The position numbers were made by a program, and so were the translations under genes. The notes under the pieces were generated by a model. It was not told the origin of the DNA. It saw nothing but the letters and a program-made list of their open reading frames with translations, and ran no database searches. A DNA stretch of 6,797 bases, taken from Bacillota bacterium. GTDB taxonomy: Bacteria > Bacillota > Limnochordia > Darwinibacteriales > Darwinibacteriaceae. Of the stretch, positions 1 to 5,960 are shown piece after piece. Where the stretch lies: contig JAAZLB010000093.1 in NCBI GenBank assembly GCA_012799535.1, forward strand, positions 1-6,797. The letters are read 5' to 3'. Each line of letters opens with the position of its first letter. Position 1 is the stretch's first letter.

Positions 1-940
1 AGGCAGTATACAAGTTTTGATTTTGAAGAACTAACCCAATACCGATGGAATAAAGGGCCGCAACTACAATCTGCTGACCAAGTAGACGCCAAGTGTCCTT
101 ATGTACTGCGTGTCCCAACTCATGTCCTAGCACAGCCAAAACTTCATCATCGGACATGGTCTCCAGTAAGGTATCAAATAGAACAACCTCCTTGGTTTTT
201 CCAATTCCACTAAACATGGCGTTAGACCTGGCCGAGCGCTTAGAGGCGTCCATAACCAAGATAGCTGCAACATTAAATCCCAATGAAGATGCTAGCTCTT
301 CGATTCGAGTCCGTAGAGATCCCTCGGGCAAGGGTTCAAACTTATTAAAAAGTCTCAAGATTATCTTGCCTAAAAAGGCCACTGCCAGAAGCATGATTGC
401 AGCAATAATGCCCCAAGTAAGGGCAACGAACAACCACAGATTGCCTGCGAATCTAAGATACAAAGCGTTTATTACACCTATGAGTAATCCTCCCAGAGCC
501 ATCGTGACTAGATAGCTTAGTAATAAATCTTTCACAAATGTCTGGGGTGTAGTCCGATTGAATCCGTGCCGTTCCTCTATGGAGAAGGTTCGATAAATCT
601 GTAAGGGAATACCCAGTAGTAACATTATGGTCATATATACACCCAAGAAATAGAGTGATTGCAAAATCGGATTACTCGTCCAAGAGGCCACAAGTTGCTC
701 CAAGCGGGCGAAGGTCCCAAACAGAAAAACGATCATAATAATTAGCTGTAATCCCCTCTGCACTAAGCTAAACCGCTGCACCTCTAAAGAATAAGCCAAC
801 CACTTTTGATATCGCTCTTCGTCATAAACATCCCTTACACAATCTGGTATAGGTCTTAGGCTGTGTTTGCGATTGCATAGAGAGACTACAGTCTCAAAAA
901 CGAAAACGCCAACGAGGAGCCAAACGATCATCCATTTCAT
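1..940 (-). CDS. M48 family (Ste24/CAAX protease-like) membrane metallopeptidase, 3' end cut off by window edge
   Basis: I translated this frame by hand: it is open for 313 codons from ATG at 940 to the left edge with no stop. The zinc-protease motif HELGH lies at residues 273-277, inside GHELGHAVHKDT. Just before it comes the Ste24-type stretch SNAMFSGIGKTKEVVLFDTL, which is characteristic of the M48A group. Several hydrophobic segments precede the motif: residues about 4-20, 64-77, 90-115, and a pair around 140-190. This fits a multi-span protein with a cytoplasmic-face active site. Family members are zinc endopeptidases of about 400-430 residues, so roughly 100 residues, including the third zinc ligand (a downstream Glu), lie outside the window. 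A stop (TAA) lies in frame 10 codons upstream of the ATG, so the start cannot be much earlier; GTG at 949 is the only alternative. The Shine-Dalgarno (GGAAG) is weak. It is the last visible gene of the leftward HAD-small protein-M48 cluster. The substrate is unknown; bacterial homologues act in membrane-protein turnover or peptide processing. Confidence 0.9.
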   Translation of the reverse strand, partial: MKWMIVWLLVGVFVFETVVSLCNRKHSLRPIPDCVRDVYDEERYQKWLAYSLEVQRFSLVQRGLQLIIMIVFLFGTFARLEQLVASWTSNPILQSLYFLGVYMTIMLLLGIPLQIYRTFSIEERHGFNRTTPQTFVKDLLLSYLVTMALGGLLIGVINALYLRFAGNLWLFVALTWGIIAAIMLLAVAFLGKIILRLFNKFEPLPEGSLRTRIEELASSLGFNVAAILVMDASKRSARSNAMFSGIGKTKEVVLFDTLLETMSDDEVLAVLGHELGHAVHKDTWRLLGQQIVVAALYSIGIGLVLQNQNLYTA

Positions 941-960
941 CGAAACCACTTCCAGTTTGA

Positions 961-1190
961 TTATTTACCATGCACCAGGGACTTGCAGAAGTCGCAAAAC
1001 TTGTCTGGTTCTTCAAAGTTTGGGGCGTGAACTGACCTTTCAAACCAAATAATCTCCTTATGCAGTGCCTGTAGTTTTTCATAGTATGATTAAACCTATC
1101 TAAAAGAGTAATGACCAACTCCTCCGCATCGAGCACAAACTGCTCAATATTCTCTGGATGGAGCAATCTGTGCTGTACCTGGTCCGCCAT
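961..1190 (-). pseudogene. Small CxxC protein gene with a one-base frameshift
   Basis: Two frames together make a sensible small protein. From ATG at 1190 the first frame reads MADQVQHRLLHPENIEQFVL and on to about residue 38. The second frame then supplies a charged helix (LQALHKEIIWFERS) and a C-terminal tail ending EEPDKFCDFCKSLVHGK before TAA at 961-963. Adding one A to the five-A run (minus strand; T5 at 1075-1079 on the plus strand) joins them into a 76-residue protein. It is mostly helical, with a CDFC pair that could bind metal or form a disulfide. I do not recognise the family. The joined gene fits neatly between its neighbours: 12 nt after the HAD stop and in the same frame, and 20 nt before the M48 start. 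The unjoined first frame instead runs 47 nt into the M48 gene with unlikely sequence. No good Shine-Dalgarno is visible at the ATG, so translation may be coupled to the HAD gene. A real mutation, a sequencing error in the A run and recoding are all possible. Confidence 0.6.
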
Positions 1191-1202
1191 GTAAAAACAG
1201 AA

Positions 1203-1925
1203 TCAATTCCATCGATTAACCATCGGTAGACTCTGCAAAAACTGTAGCAAATCCCGTCGATCTCCCTGGGGCCAATGGGATATATCTTCACCACTAGAGT
1301 TGATTAAATCATCAGTAACCAGATAAACATGTATACCTAACTGAGCGGCACAAAGATCTTCTTGCACATCATTGCCGATCATTAGACATTCTTCTGGTTT
1401 CGCCCCTATGATTTCAAGAATATCACGGTAATAATTTAGATTTGGTTTGGTGAATCGCGAGTTGTCATATGTAGTAATCAAGACGAAATCTTCAGGATCC
1501 AAACCAGCCCAACGCATTCGCTCAAAAGTAGCCGCCTGGGGAAAAATGGGATTGGTGGCCAACACTAACTGGTAGCCCTTATCCTTAAGAATTTCTACAC
1601 ATTGTTTAGCTACAGGTGTAGGTTGGGTAGCATGAACCACCCGCCTAAATTCGTTTTGATAAAAACGATCAAACTCTTGTGTATGTGCCTGCACTTCACC
1701 ACCAAAGATAGCTAAGAAATGCTCCCAAAACCGTTCTTCATTTGTCATCGTTCCATCATTAGCAATCATGATCTCCAAACCGACCATGACCGCATGGACT
1801 AGCTCCTTAGCCCCATAACCGAGGGTGCTCCCCTTTTGGCTTAACTCCCCTAAATAGGCTTTGGTAAATTCCTCTTGATCCATGGGAAGCAAGGTTCCAT
1901 CTAAATCAAACAAAACTACACGCAA
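1203..1925 (-). CDS. HAD-superfamily hydrolase (phosphatase)
   Basis: All four HAD motifs are present over 240 residues: motif I DLDGT at residues 7-11 (nucleophile Asp7, general acid Asp9), motif II Thr124-Asn125 in LATNP, motif III Lys160 in FTKPN, and motif IV GNDVQED at 184-190 (Asp186 and Asp190 bind Mg2+). The roughly 110 residues between motifs I and II form a helical C1-type cap. Enzymes of this type remove phosphate from small cytoplasmic metabolites; the substrate cannot be told from sequence. I place the start at TTG 1925 because AAGGAGG lies 7 nt upstream and motif I then begins at residue 7, as is usual. An in-frame ATG at 2057 would add 44 residues, would overlap the divergent transporter gene, and its extra residues look like translated promoter DNA. 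It heads the leftward cluster with the small CxxC gene and the M48 protease. Confidence 0.9.
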   Translation of the reverse strand: MRVVLFDLDGTLLPMDQEEFTKAYLGELSQKGSTLGYGAKELVHAVMVGLEIMIANDGTMTNEERFWEHFLAIFGGEVQAHTQEFDRFYQNEFRRVVHATQPTPVAKQCVEILKDKGYQLVLATNPIFPQAATFERMRWAGLDPEDFVLITTYDNSRFTKPNLNYYRDILEIIGAKPEECLMIGNDVQEDLCAAQLGIHVYLVTDDLINSSGEDISHWPQGDRRDLLQFLQSLPMVNRWN

Positions 1926-1929
1926 CTTA

Positions 1930-1937
1930 CTGCCTCC
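1930..1937 (-). promoter_or_regulatory. Shine-Dalgarno site fixing the TTG start of the HAD gene
   Basis: On the minus strand the sequence CAAGGAGGCAGTAAG is followed directly by TTG. The AAGGAGG core lies 7 nt from the TTG at 1925. This site decides between the TTG start and the longer ATG frame that begins at 2057. Confidence 0.85.
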
Positions 1938-1961
1938 TTGTATTTTATCTACTATTCCATC

Positions 1962-1990
1962 TTGCCCACTTAGCCAATAATCGCTATAAT
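1962..1990 (+). promoter_or_regulatory. Sigma-A type promoter of the SatP-like gene
   Basis: A perfect -10 box TATAAT (1985-1990) lies 17 bp downstream of a -35-like TTGCCC (1962-1967; 4 of 6 matches to TTGACA). Transcription should begin near 1997, giving a leader of about 37 nt that carries GGAGGG at 2023-2028, five bases before the ATG. The leader is too short for a riboswitch. The leftward HAD cluster must also be driven from this 108-nt gap (1926-2033). A weak minus-strand candidate there is TTGGTT, 17 bp, TTATAG, which overlaps the plus-strand promoter, but I would not annotate it with confidence. Confidence 0.75.
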
Positions 1991-2033
1991 ACAACTGCTT
2001 ACATAAAACCAAATAAATTATCGGAGGGAAAAC

Positions 2034-2615
2034 ATGACTCAAGAAATTCGCTTGCAAGATCGCACGGCCAACCCAGCACCACTAGGACTTTTAGGTTTTG
2101 GCATGACTACTGTCTTATTAAACATTCATAATGCCGGTTTCTTCCCCATGAATTCTATGATTTTAGCCATGGGTATTTTCTATGGTGGCATCGGCCAGGT
2201 AATTGCCGGTGTGATGGAGTGGAAAAAGAATAACACCTTCGGAACCACCGCCTTTACCTCGTACGGATTATTTTGGCTTAGCTTAGTGGGCCTATTAGTC
2301 ATGCCTGAACTAGGTTGGATCGAAGCCTCAAGTTCCATAGCTATGTCCGCCTACCTATTAATGTGGGGCCTATTCACCTTTGTTTTGTTCATCGGCACTT
2401 TACGAATTAGCCGAGCGTTGCAAGTGGTCTTTGCCTCTTTGACCCTGTTGTTTTTGCTCCTAGCACTAGGTGATTTCACCGGCAATGGTAGTATTACTGT
2501 ATTAGCAGGCTATGTAGGCATCTTCTGTGGTTTCTCAGCCATTTACACGGGGTTAGCCCAAGTAATCAACGAACTTCATTGTCGGGAACTACTCCCTTTA
2601 GGAACGGTAGAATAG
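2034..2615 (+). CDS. satP: Acetate/succinate transporter of the GPR1/FUN34/YaaH (SatP) family
   Basis: This 193-residue protein matches the family closely in length and pattern. The signature NPAPLGL is at residues 13-19 and is followed by [17 protein letters not shown]. The further blocks [26 protein letters not shown] and a late [15 protein letters not shown] all resemble my recollection of E. coli SatP (188 residues). Six hydrophobic helices are visible: about residues 15-35, 43-61, 72-92, 103-122, 127-147 and 153-173. Characterised members are inner-membrane carriers that move acetate, and sometimes succinate, with protons. The ATG is preceded by GGAGGG at 5 nt spacing. The gene stands alone between a strong promoter and a terminator, so it is probably monocistronic. 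In a fermenting or acetate-using organism it would handle acetate uptake or release; the direction cannot be told from sequence. Confidence 0.93.
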   Translation: MTQEIRLQDRTANPAPLGLLGFGMTTVLLNIHNAGFFPMNSMILAMGIFYGGIGQVIAGVMEWKKNNTFGTTAFTSYGLFWLSLVGLLVMPELGWIEASSSIAMSAYLLMWGLFTFVLFIGTLRISRALQVVFASLTLLFLLLALGDFTGNGSITVLAGYVGIFCGFSAIYTGLAQVINELHCRELLPLGTVE

Positions 2616-2630
2616 ATTTTGCGCATACGG

Positions 2631-2659
2631 AAAGGGCACCCCGTTTGGGTGTCTTTTTT
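2631..2659 (+). terminator. Rho-independent terminator of the SatP-like gene
   Basis: The left arm AAAGGGCACCC (2631-2641), loop CGTTT (2642-2646) and right arm from GGGTGTC (2647-2653) form a stem of seven pairs with one G-U, extendable to 11 pairs with the A/T flanks. Six T residues follow (2654-2659). The T run overlaps the stop codon of the convergent deaminase gene (TAA at 2658-2660 on the minus strand). Read leftwards the hairpin is followed only by TTTCC, so termination of the opposite transcript here is likely weaker. Confidence 0.85.
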
Positions 2660-3302
2660 AGACTACTACGCTTAACTCACTAAACACCCGTTGGAAGACC
2701 TCGTTCACCCCATACCCTTTCCGAATCGCTAAAGCGAAATAGCCTTCTTGCATCAGTTTTCTACCAACATTTACACCAACAGGGCAGTCCTTCGCCCACA
2801 TTTGCAACAGCTCAGCTCTGCGAGGATGATCACGAGTTGTTAACTCAAAGGCGGTTATTAATACTATCTGAAATGTTTCTAGAACTTCGGGGCCAAGCTC
2901 TGTTACTAAAGGCTTGCTCCGCAAATAAGGAGTGGCAGACTTAAGGGCAACCGCTCCGGCTACCCTATCCCTACCAGCATACTTAATATTCCTTATGTGC
3001 ATCATGACTATGGTTCCAAAACACATGGGGCAAGGTTCTAAAGTAGTGTACAAAGTATAAGCCCGAATATTAGGATGCTCCCTCTCTTTAAGCTGACTCA
3101 AGGCCGTCATCTCCGCGTGGGCCATAACAGTGCCAGCTAAAGGGTGGCTACTAGAGCTGTCAAAAATGGCGTTTCTGCCCCGAGCAACGATTTGCTCATG
3201 ATCATCCACAATCACACAGCCAATGGGAATAGTAGATTTTGTAAACGATTCCCAAGCTAAACTGAACGCCTCTTGCCAATGGGGATTTAGGCTAGTCCAC
3301 AT
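2658..3302 (-). CDS. Nucleoside/base deaminase of the cytidine-deaminase fold, with C-terminal extension
   Basis: The 214-residue product carries both zinc motifs of the CDA fold: HAE at residues 62-64 (zinc ligand His62, proton-shuttling Glu64) and PCPMC at 90-94 (zinc ligands Cys91 and Cys94). Before them is the substrate-pocket stretch PIGCVIVDDHEQIVARGRN at 26-44. This pattern matches the TadA/guanine-deaminase branch, which hydrolytically removes an amino group from a base, nucleoside or tRNA adenosine. TadA-like proteins are usually about 150-170 residues; here about 70 further residues follow the core, so I do not call it tadA, and the substrate is open. The start is set at ATG 3302, 4 nt after the end of the DUF1028 gene and preceded by GAGGGG about 8 nt away. 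A TTG seven codons earlier lacks any Shine-Dalgarno and would overlap that gene. It is the last gene of the leftward three-gene group. Confidence 0.88.
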   Translation of the reverse strand: MWTSLNPHWQEAFSLAWESFTKSTIPIGCVIVDDHEQIVARGRNAIFDSSSSHPLAGTVMAHAEMTALSQLKEREHPNIRAYTLYTTLEPCPMCFGTIVMMHIRNIKYAGRDRVAGAVALKSATPYLRSKPLVTELGPEVLETFQIVLITAFELTTRDHPRRAELLQMWAKDCPVGVNVGRKLMQEGYFALAIRKGYGVNEVFQRVFSELSVVV

Positions 3303-3306
3303 TTTC

Positions 3307-3960
3307 CTAACCCCTCTTAGCAAACAGTGCTTGATGCACCTGATAGATCCGTTTCAACTCACTAATAGGTTCTTTATGGTCATCGACCCGTAGGTCTATC
3401 TTAACATCATTGAATCCACCATAGCCTGCACCTTCTTGCACCACAAAAAGGGCCGCCGATTGCTGACCACGAGAATCTCCCCCCGCGGCTTGACCCGCTT
3501 CAAGTGCTTCTAAAAGCCTATGGGCTAAGCTACCCTCTGATTCTATAAAGGTTTTGGCCATAGCTTGCACCGTTTCTTCACTCACCAAAATATTGCCCTG
3601 GACAGTGAAATTTGGACCGGTAACCCCTCCAGCCCAATCAAAACAACCCTCACCAGTGTAATTAGCAACATTACCTTGGGCATCGACAATTCCCACTTGC
3701 CGTTTGTCCCGCTCAGGATCAGATTCGATTAAGATATTTAGGACCTCCTGGGCCGACTTACCTTGTGCCAAGAGCTCTAACCCCTTAGGACCAAAGGTAG
3801 TATTAGCATAGCTCTGAGTAGCAATGGCCCCCACCCCAGCTTTGGCCCAGGGAACTACCGAACCAACAGCTAGAAACCTTGATTGAACTGCGACCCCCCA
3901 CTCTTTAGTATTCGGATCACACGCTACAATTGAAAATGTAGCTACGATTTGCTCTGTCAC
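3307..3960 (-). CDS. DUF1028 family protein (Ntn-hydrolase-like fold)
   Basis: The 217-residue product has the family's marks in order: TFSIVACDPNTKEWGVAVQS at residues 8-27, FLAVGSVVPWAKAGVGAIAT at 29-48, a GPKGLELL block near 57-64, FTVQGNILV near 118-126, and the AGGDSRGQQSAALFVV block at 159-174. Length matches the family. DUF1028 proteins are thought to have an Ntn-hydrolase-like fold from structural work, but no reaction is established, so function is unknown. No signal peptide is visible, which suggests a cytoplasmic protein. I choose GTG at 3960 because GGGGG lies 7 nt upstream and the conserved N-terminus then falls at residue 8. An in-frame ATG at 3996 would overlap the upstream gene. 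It sits 28 nt after the DUF7010-like gene and 4 nt before the deaminase, so co-transcription with both is very likely. Confidence 0.9.
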   Translation of the reverse strand: MTEQIVATFSIVACDPNTKEWGVAVQSRFLAVGSVVPWAKAGVGAIATQSYANTTFGPKGLELLAQGKSAQEVLNILIESDPERDKRQVGIVDAQGNVANYTGEGCFDWAGGVTGPNFTVQGNILVSEETVQAMAKTFIESEGSLAHRLLEALEAGQAAGGDSRGQQSAALFVVQEGAGYGGFNDVKIDLRVDDHKEPISELKRIYQVHQALFAKRG

Positions 3961-3988
3961 TTTATTTCCCCCTAGCATTCTACAAATA

Positions 3989-4567
3989 CTACGCACTTTT
4001 TTTCCTGGTAGTGGATATGTTTTCTGCTAAACTACGATTTTCAATTGTCAACCAAGTGGCGAAAACCGCTTCTAAAGCGATCATCGTGGCAGCCAAAATA
4101 AACACCCGCTCTGCAGGGAGATTATAACCCATGATTAGAATTATAATGGGAATTAAGATAGACATGATCAAATACGCCCGGGACTGATACAACCAAGCAA
4201 AGGGCAACAAATGAGCACCAAAGATCATGGCGATAATCATGACCATATTGGTAGGAGCTGCGGCGTAAGCCCACATGGCAATTAATATGTAGAGAAACTG
4301 ATTGATTGAAAAAAGGATACCTAAATTGTTTAAGGGGTTATCCTTAGCAGAAAACTCTGCTTTTAGTAATTTGGAAAATGCAAAGGCCAGGGGCATTAGT
4401 GGTGCTGTACAAATAAAGGTGAATAAATTTCTTGTGTAAATATTTTCTGTAAGTGGAAAGTACCAGACCACCAAAATCCCGGTCCACAAAACTATAGAAG
4501 CCAAAATAAAATGCAAACCTTTGAGATTTCGCCTTGCCAAATCCGTTCTCATTTGATCAATAGTCAC
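3989..4567 (-). CDS. DUF7010-like integral membrane protein of unknown function
   Basis: The 192-residue protein is strongly hydrophobic, with probable membrane helices at about residues 19-37, 47-65, 82-100, 106-124, 132-148 and 153-172. The N-terminus MTIDQMRTDLARRNLKGLHF is polar, and the tail is charged (TTRKKSA). The pattern of DQMRTDLARRNLKGLHFILA, PLMPLAFAFSKLL, NPLNNLGILFSINQ and MIFGAHLLPFAWLYQSRAYL matches, from memory, the family labelled DUF7010. That family has no known activity, so the match would need a profile search to confirm. The start is GTG at 4567, with GGGGGG 7 nt upstream; an ATG five codons earlier is part of that Shine-Dalgarno region. It is the first gene of the leftward group and could be a membrane partner or carrier for the two cytoplasmic products, which is only an inference from position. 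Confidence 0.75.
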   Translation of the reverse strand: MTIDQMRTDLARRNLKGLHFILASIVLWTGILVVWYFPLTENIYTRNLFTFICTAPLMPLAFAFSKLLKAEFSAKDNPLNNLGILFSINQFLYILIAMWAYAAAPTNMVMIIAMIFGAHLLPFAWLYQSRAYLIMSILIPIIILIMGYNLPAERVFILAATMIALEAVFATWLTIENRSLAENISTTRKKSA

Positions 4568-4599
4568 GCCTCTTCCCCCCATTTTGAGATGTTCTTCTA

Positions 4600-4605
4600 A
4601 GTATA
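4600..4605 (-). promoter_or_regulatory. Possible -10 box for the leftward three-gene group
   Basis: TATACT on the minus strand lies inside a perfect 10-base palindrome (AAGTATACTT, 4599-4608). It would start a transcript near 4593, about 26 nt ahead of the GTG. No good -35 box is found at the right distance (AGGGTT at 17 bp), so this is tentative. The palindrome itself could be chance. Confidence 0.35.
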
Positions 4606-4646
4606 CTTGCTAAACCAGGAAAAACCCTTTAATTAGTTCACTCGAC

Positions 4647-4675
4647 TTCCCTAATTCCTTCGAATAGTATATAAT
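4647..4675 (+). promoter_or_regulatory. Promoter of the methionine gamma-lyase gene
   Basis: A perfect TATAAT (4670-4675) lies in an A/T-rich stretch, with TTCCCT (4647-4652) as a poor -35 at 17 bp. The weak -35 hints at either low basal activity or help from an activator. The expected start near 4682 leaves a leader of only about 31 nt, with GGAGG at 4701-4705 placed 7 nt before the ATG. This rules out an S-box or T-box riboswitch between the promoter and the gene. Confidence 0.6.
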
Positions 4676-4712
4676 AAAGTTAACAATGTGTAAAATAAAC
4701 GGAGGATGAGCC

Positions 4713-5909
4713 ATGACAAAGAAGAGTTGGAAAGAGCTAGGCTTTGCCACTAGAGCGATTCATGGAGGACACGAACCTAACGCTGCGGGTGCTCTAGTCA
4801 CCCCCATTTATCAAGCCTCCACCTTTACATTTGCTTCTGCAGAACAGGGCGGGAGAAGATTTGCCCTAGAAGAGGATGGTTATATATACACCCGCTTAGG
4901 AAATCCTAATTCCACCGAATTAGAGCAAAAAATGGCCCTCCTTGAAGGAGCAGAAGCGGCCATGGCCACAGGATCTGGTATGGGTGCTATCACCTCCGCC
5001 TTTTGGAGCGTATTAGAAGCAGGGGATCATGTTGTGGCAGGTCAAGCCCTCTATGGTTGTACCTTCGCCTTTTTGAACCATGGGCTCTCCAAATTTGGAA
5101 TTGAAGTCACTTTTGTGGACGCTAGCAATCCACGCAACGTAGAAGCGGCATTACGCTCCAACACCAAGGTGGTTTATTTAGAAACACCAGCCAACCCTAC
5201 TATGGACATTGCCCACATTGAAGCTATAAGTGCTCTAGCTCACAGAATTCCCGATTGTCTAGTTTTCGTTGATAACACCTACTGCACTCCCTACTTACAG
5301 CGCCCCCTAGAATTAGGCGCTGACGTGGTTTTACACTCCGCCACCAAGTATCTAAATGGGCATGGAGATGTGATCGGGGGGTTAGTTCTAGGCTCTCAAG
5401 AATTCATCAATCAAGTGCGTCTCTTTGGAGTTAAAGATATGACTGGCTCTGTGTTAAGCCCCTTTGATGCTTACCTAATCTGCCGGGGTCTTAAGACTTT
5501 GCCCATCCGTATGGAAAAACACTGTGCCAATGCCCAGGCAGTCGCGGAATTCTTAGAAGGGCATCCCGCCATTGATGTGGTTTATTATCCTGGACTAAAA
5601 AGCTTCCCTCAATACGAATTAGCTAAAAAACAAATGAGACTACCAGGTGCCATGATCGCTTTCGAACTGAAAGGGGGAGTTGCAGCTGGAAAGACCCTCA
5701 TGAATAACCTAAAGTTATGTTCTCTAGCTGTCAGTTTGGGTGATACTGAAACCTTGATCCAACACCCTGCTTCTATGACCCATTCGCCATACAGTGCAGA
5801 GGAAAGACTAGCCTGTGGAATTACTGATGGTTTAGTACGACTTTCTGTCGGATTAGAAGATGTGGAAGATATTATCCAAGACTTGCAGGCGGTTTTGGAC
5901 ACCTTATAG
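4713..5909 (+). CDS. megL: L-methionine gamma-lyase (PLP-dependent)
   Basis: This enzyme splits L-methionine into methanethiol, ammonia and 2-oxobutyrate. The 398-residue length equals that of the Pseudomonas putida enzyme, and the important residues line up almost number for number. Tyr59 and Arg61 (in YIYTRLGNP) contact the PLP phosphate of the neighbouring subunit, and Tyr114 and Cys116 (in ALYGCT) are at the active site. Cys116 is the residue that separates methionine gamma-lyases from cystathionine enzymes, which have other residues there. Asp187 pairs with the PLP ring nitrogen, Ser209 and Thr211 flank Lys212 (in [11 protein letters not shown]), the Schiff-base lysine, and Lys241-Asp242 and Arg376 complete the substrate pocket. 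The enzyme is a cytoplasmic homotetramer in characterised relatives. The ATG follows GGAGG at 7 nt. The gene has its own promoter and ends in a shared terminator, so it is a single-gene unit. 2-Oxobutyrate could feed propionate or isoleucine formation. Cystathionine gamma-lyase or homocysteine desulfhydrase activity is a less likely alternative. Confidence 0.93.
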   Translation: MTKKSWKELGFATRAIHGGHEPNAAGALVTPIYQASTFTFASAEQGGRRFALEEDGYIYTRLGNPNSTELEQKMALLEGAEAAMATGSGMGAITSAFWSVLEAGDHVVAGQALYGCTFAFLNHGLSKFGIEVTFVDASNPRNVEAALRSNTKVVYLETPANPTMDIAHIEAISALAHRIPDCLVFVDNTYCTPYLQRPLELGADVVLHSATKYLNGHGDVIGGLVLGSQEFINQVRLFGVKDMTGSVLSPFDAYLICRGLKTLPIRMEKHCANAQAVAEFLEGHPAIDVVYYPGLKSFPQYELAKKQMRLPGAMIAFELKGGVAAGKTLMNNLKLCSLAVSLGDTETLIQHPASMTHSPYSAEERLACGITDGLVRLSVGLEDVEDIIQDLQAVLDTL

Positions 5910-5916
5910 TAAAAAA

Positions 5917-5958
5917 AGAGACCATCGATGGAATCTCACCACCGATGGTCTTATCATA
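5917..5958. terminator. Bidirectional terminator between convergent megL and VTT genes
   Basis: The arms AGACCATCG (5919-5927) and CGATGGTCT (5943-5951) pair perfectly over 9 bp. A further TGG/CCA pairing (5929-5931 with 5939-5941) lies beyond one mismatch and closes a 7-nt loop. Read leftwards the stem is followed by CTTTTTTTAC (T7), an ideal terminator for the VTT gene. Read rightwards it is followed by the weaker TTATCATATTTTATT, which should still serve megL. Confidence 0.88.
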
Positions 5959-5960
5959 TT

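Noticed and set aside
93..515. Open frame of 140 codons on the plus strand
   Set aside because: It lies opposite the M48 protease gene, whose frame carries HELGH and Ste24-type blocks. The plus-strand translation is serine- and threonine-rich without any recognisable pattern.
1070..1085. Programmed ribosomal frameshift in the small CxxC gene
   Set aside because: The run reads G-AAA-AAC in the zero frame, which does not fit the usual X-XXY-YYZ rule at its first base. I saw no obvious downstream stem-loop or strong upstream Shine-Dalgarno stimulator. A plain indel or read error is simpler, so it is kept only as one option in the findings.
894..1190. Unshifted 98-codon minus-strand frame as a complete gene
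   Set aside because: Only its first 38 or so codons look like protein. The rest is the out-of-frame shadow of the CxxC tail and of the M48 start, which it would overlap by 47 nt.
1100..1294. Minus-strand frame of 64 codons
   Set aside because: It is in a different frame from the HAD gene and small CxxC gene, which explain the same DNA better.
3303..3323. TTG at 3323 as the deaminase start
   Set aside because: No Shine-Dalgarno lies before it, and it would overlap the DUF1028 stop. ATG 3302 has GAGGGG at a workable distance.
4583..4712. Riboswitch or T-box ahead of methionine gamma-lyase
   Set aside because: The predicted leader is only about 31 nt, and no S-box or T-box elements or terminator hairpin were found in the gap.
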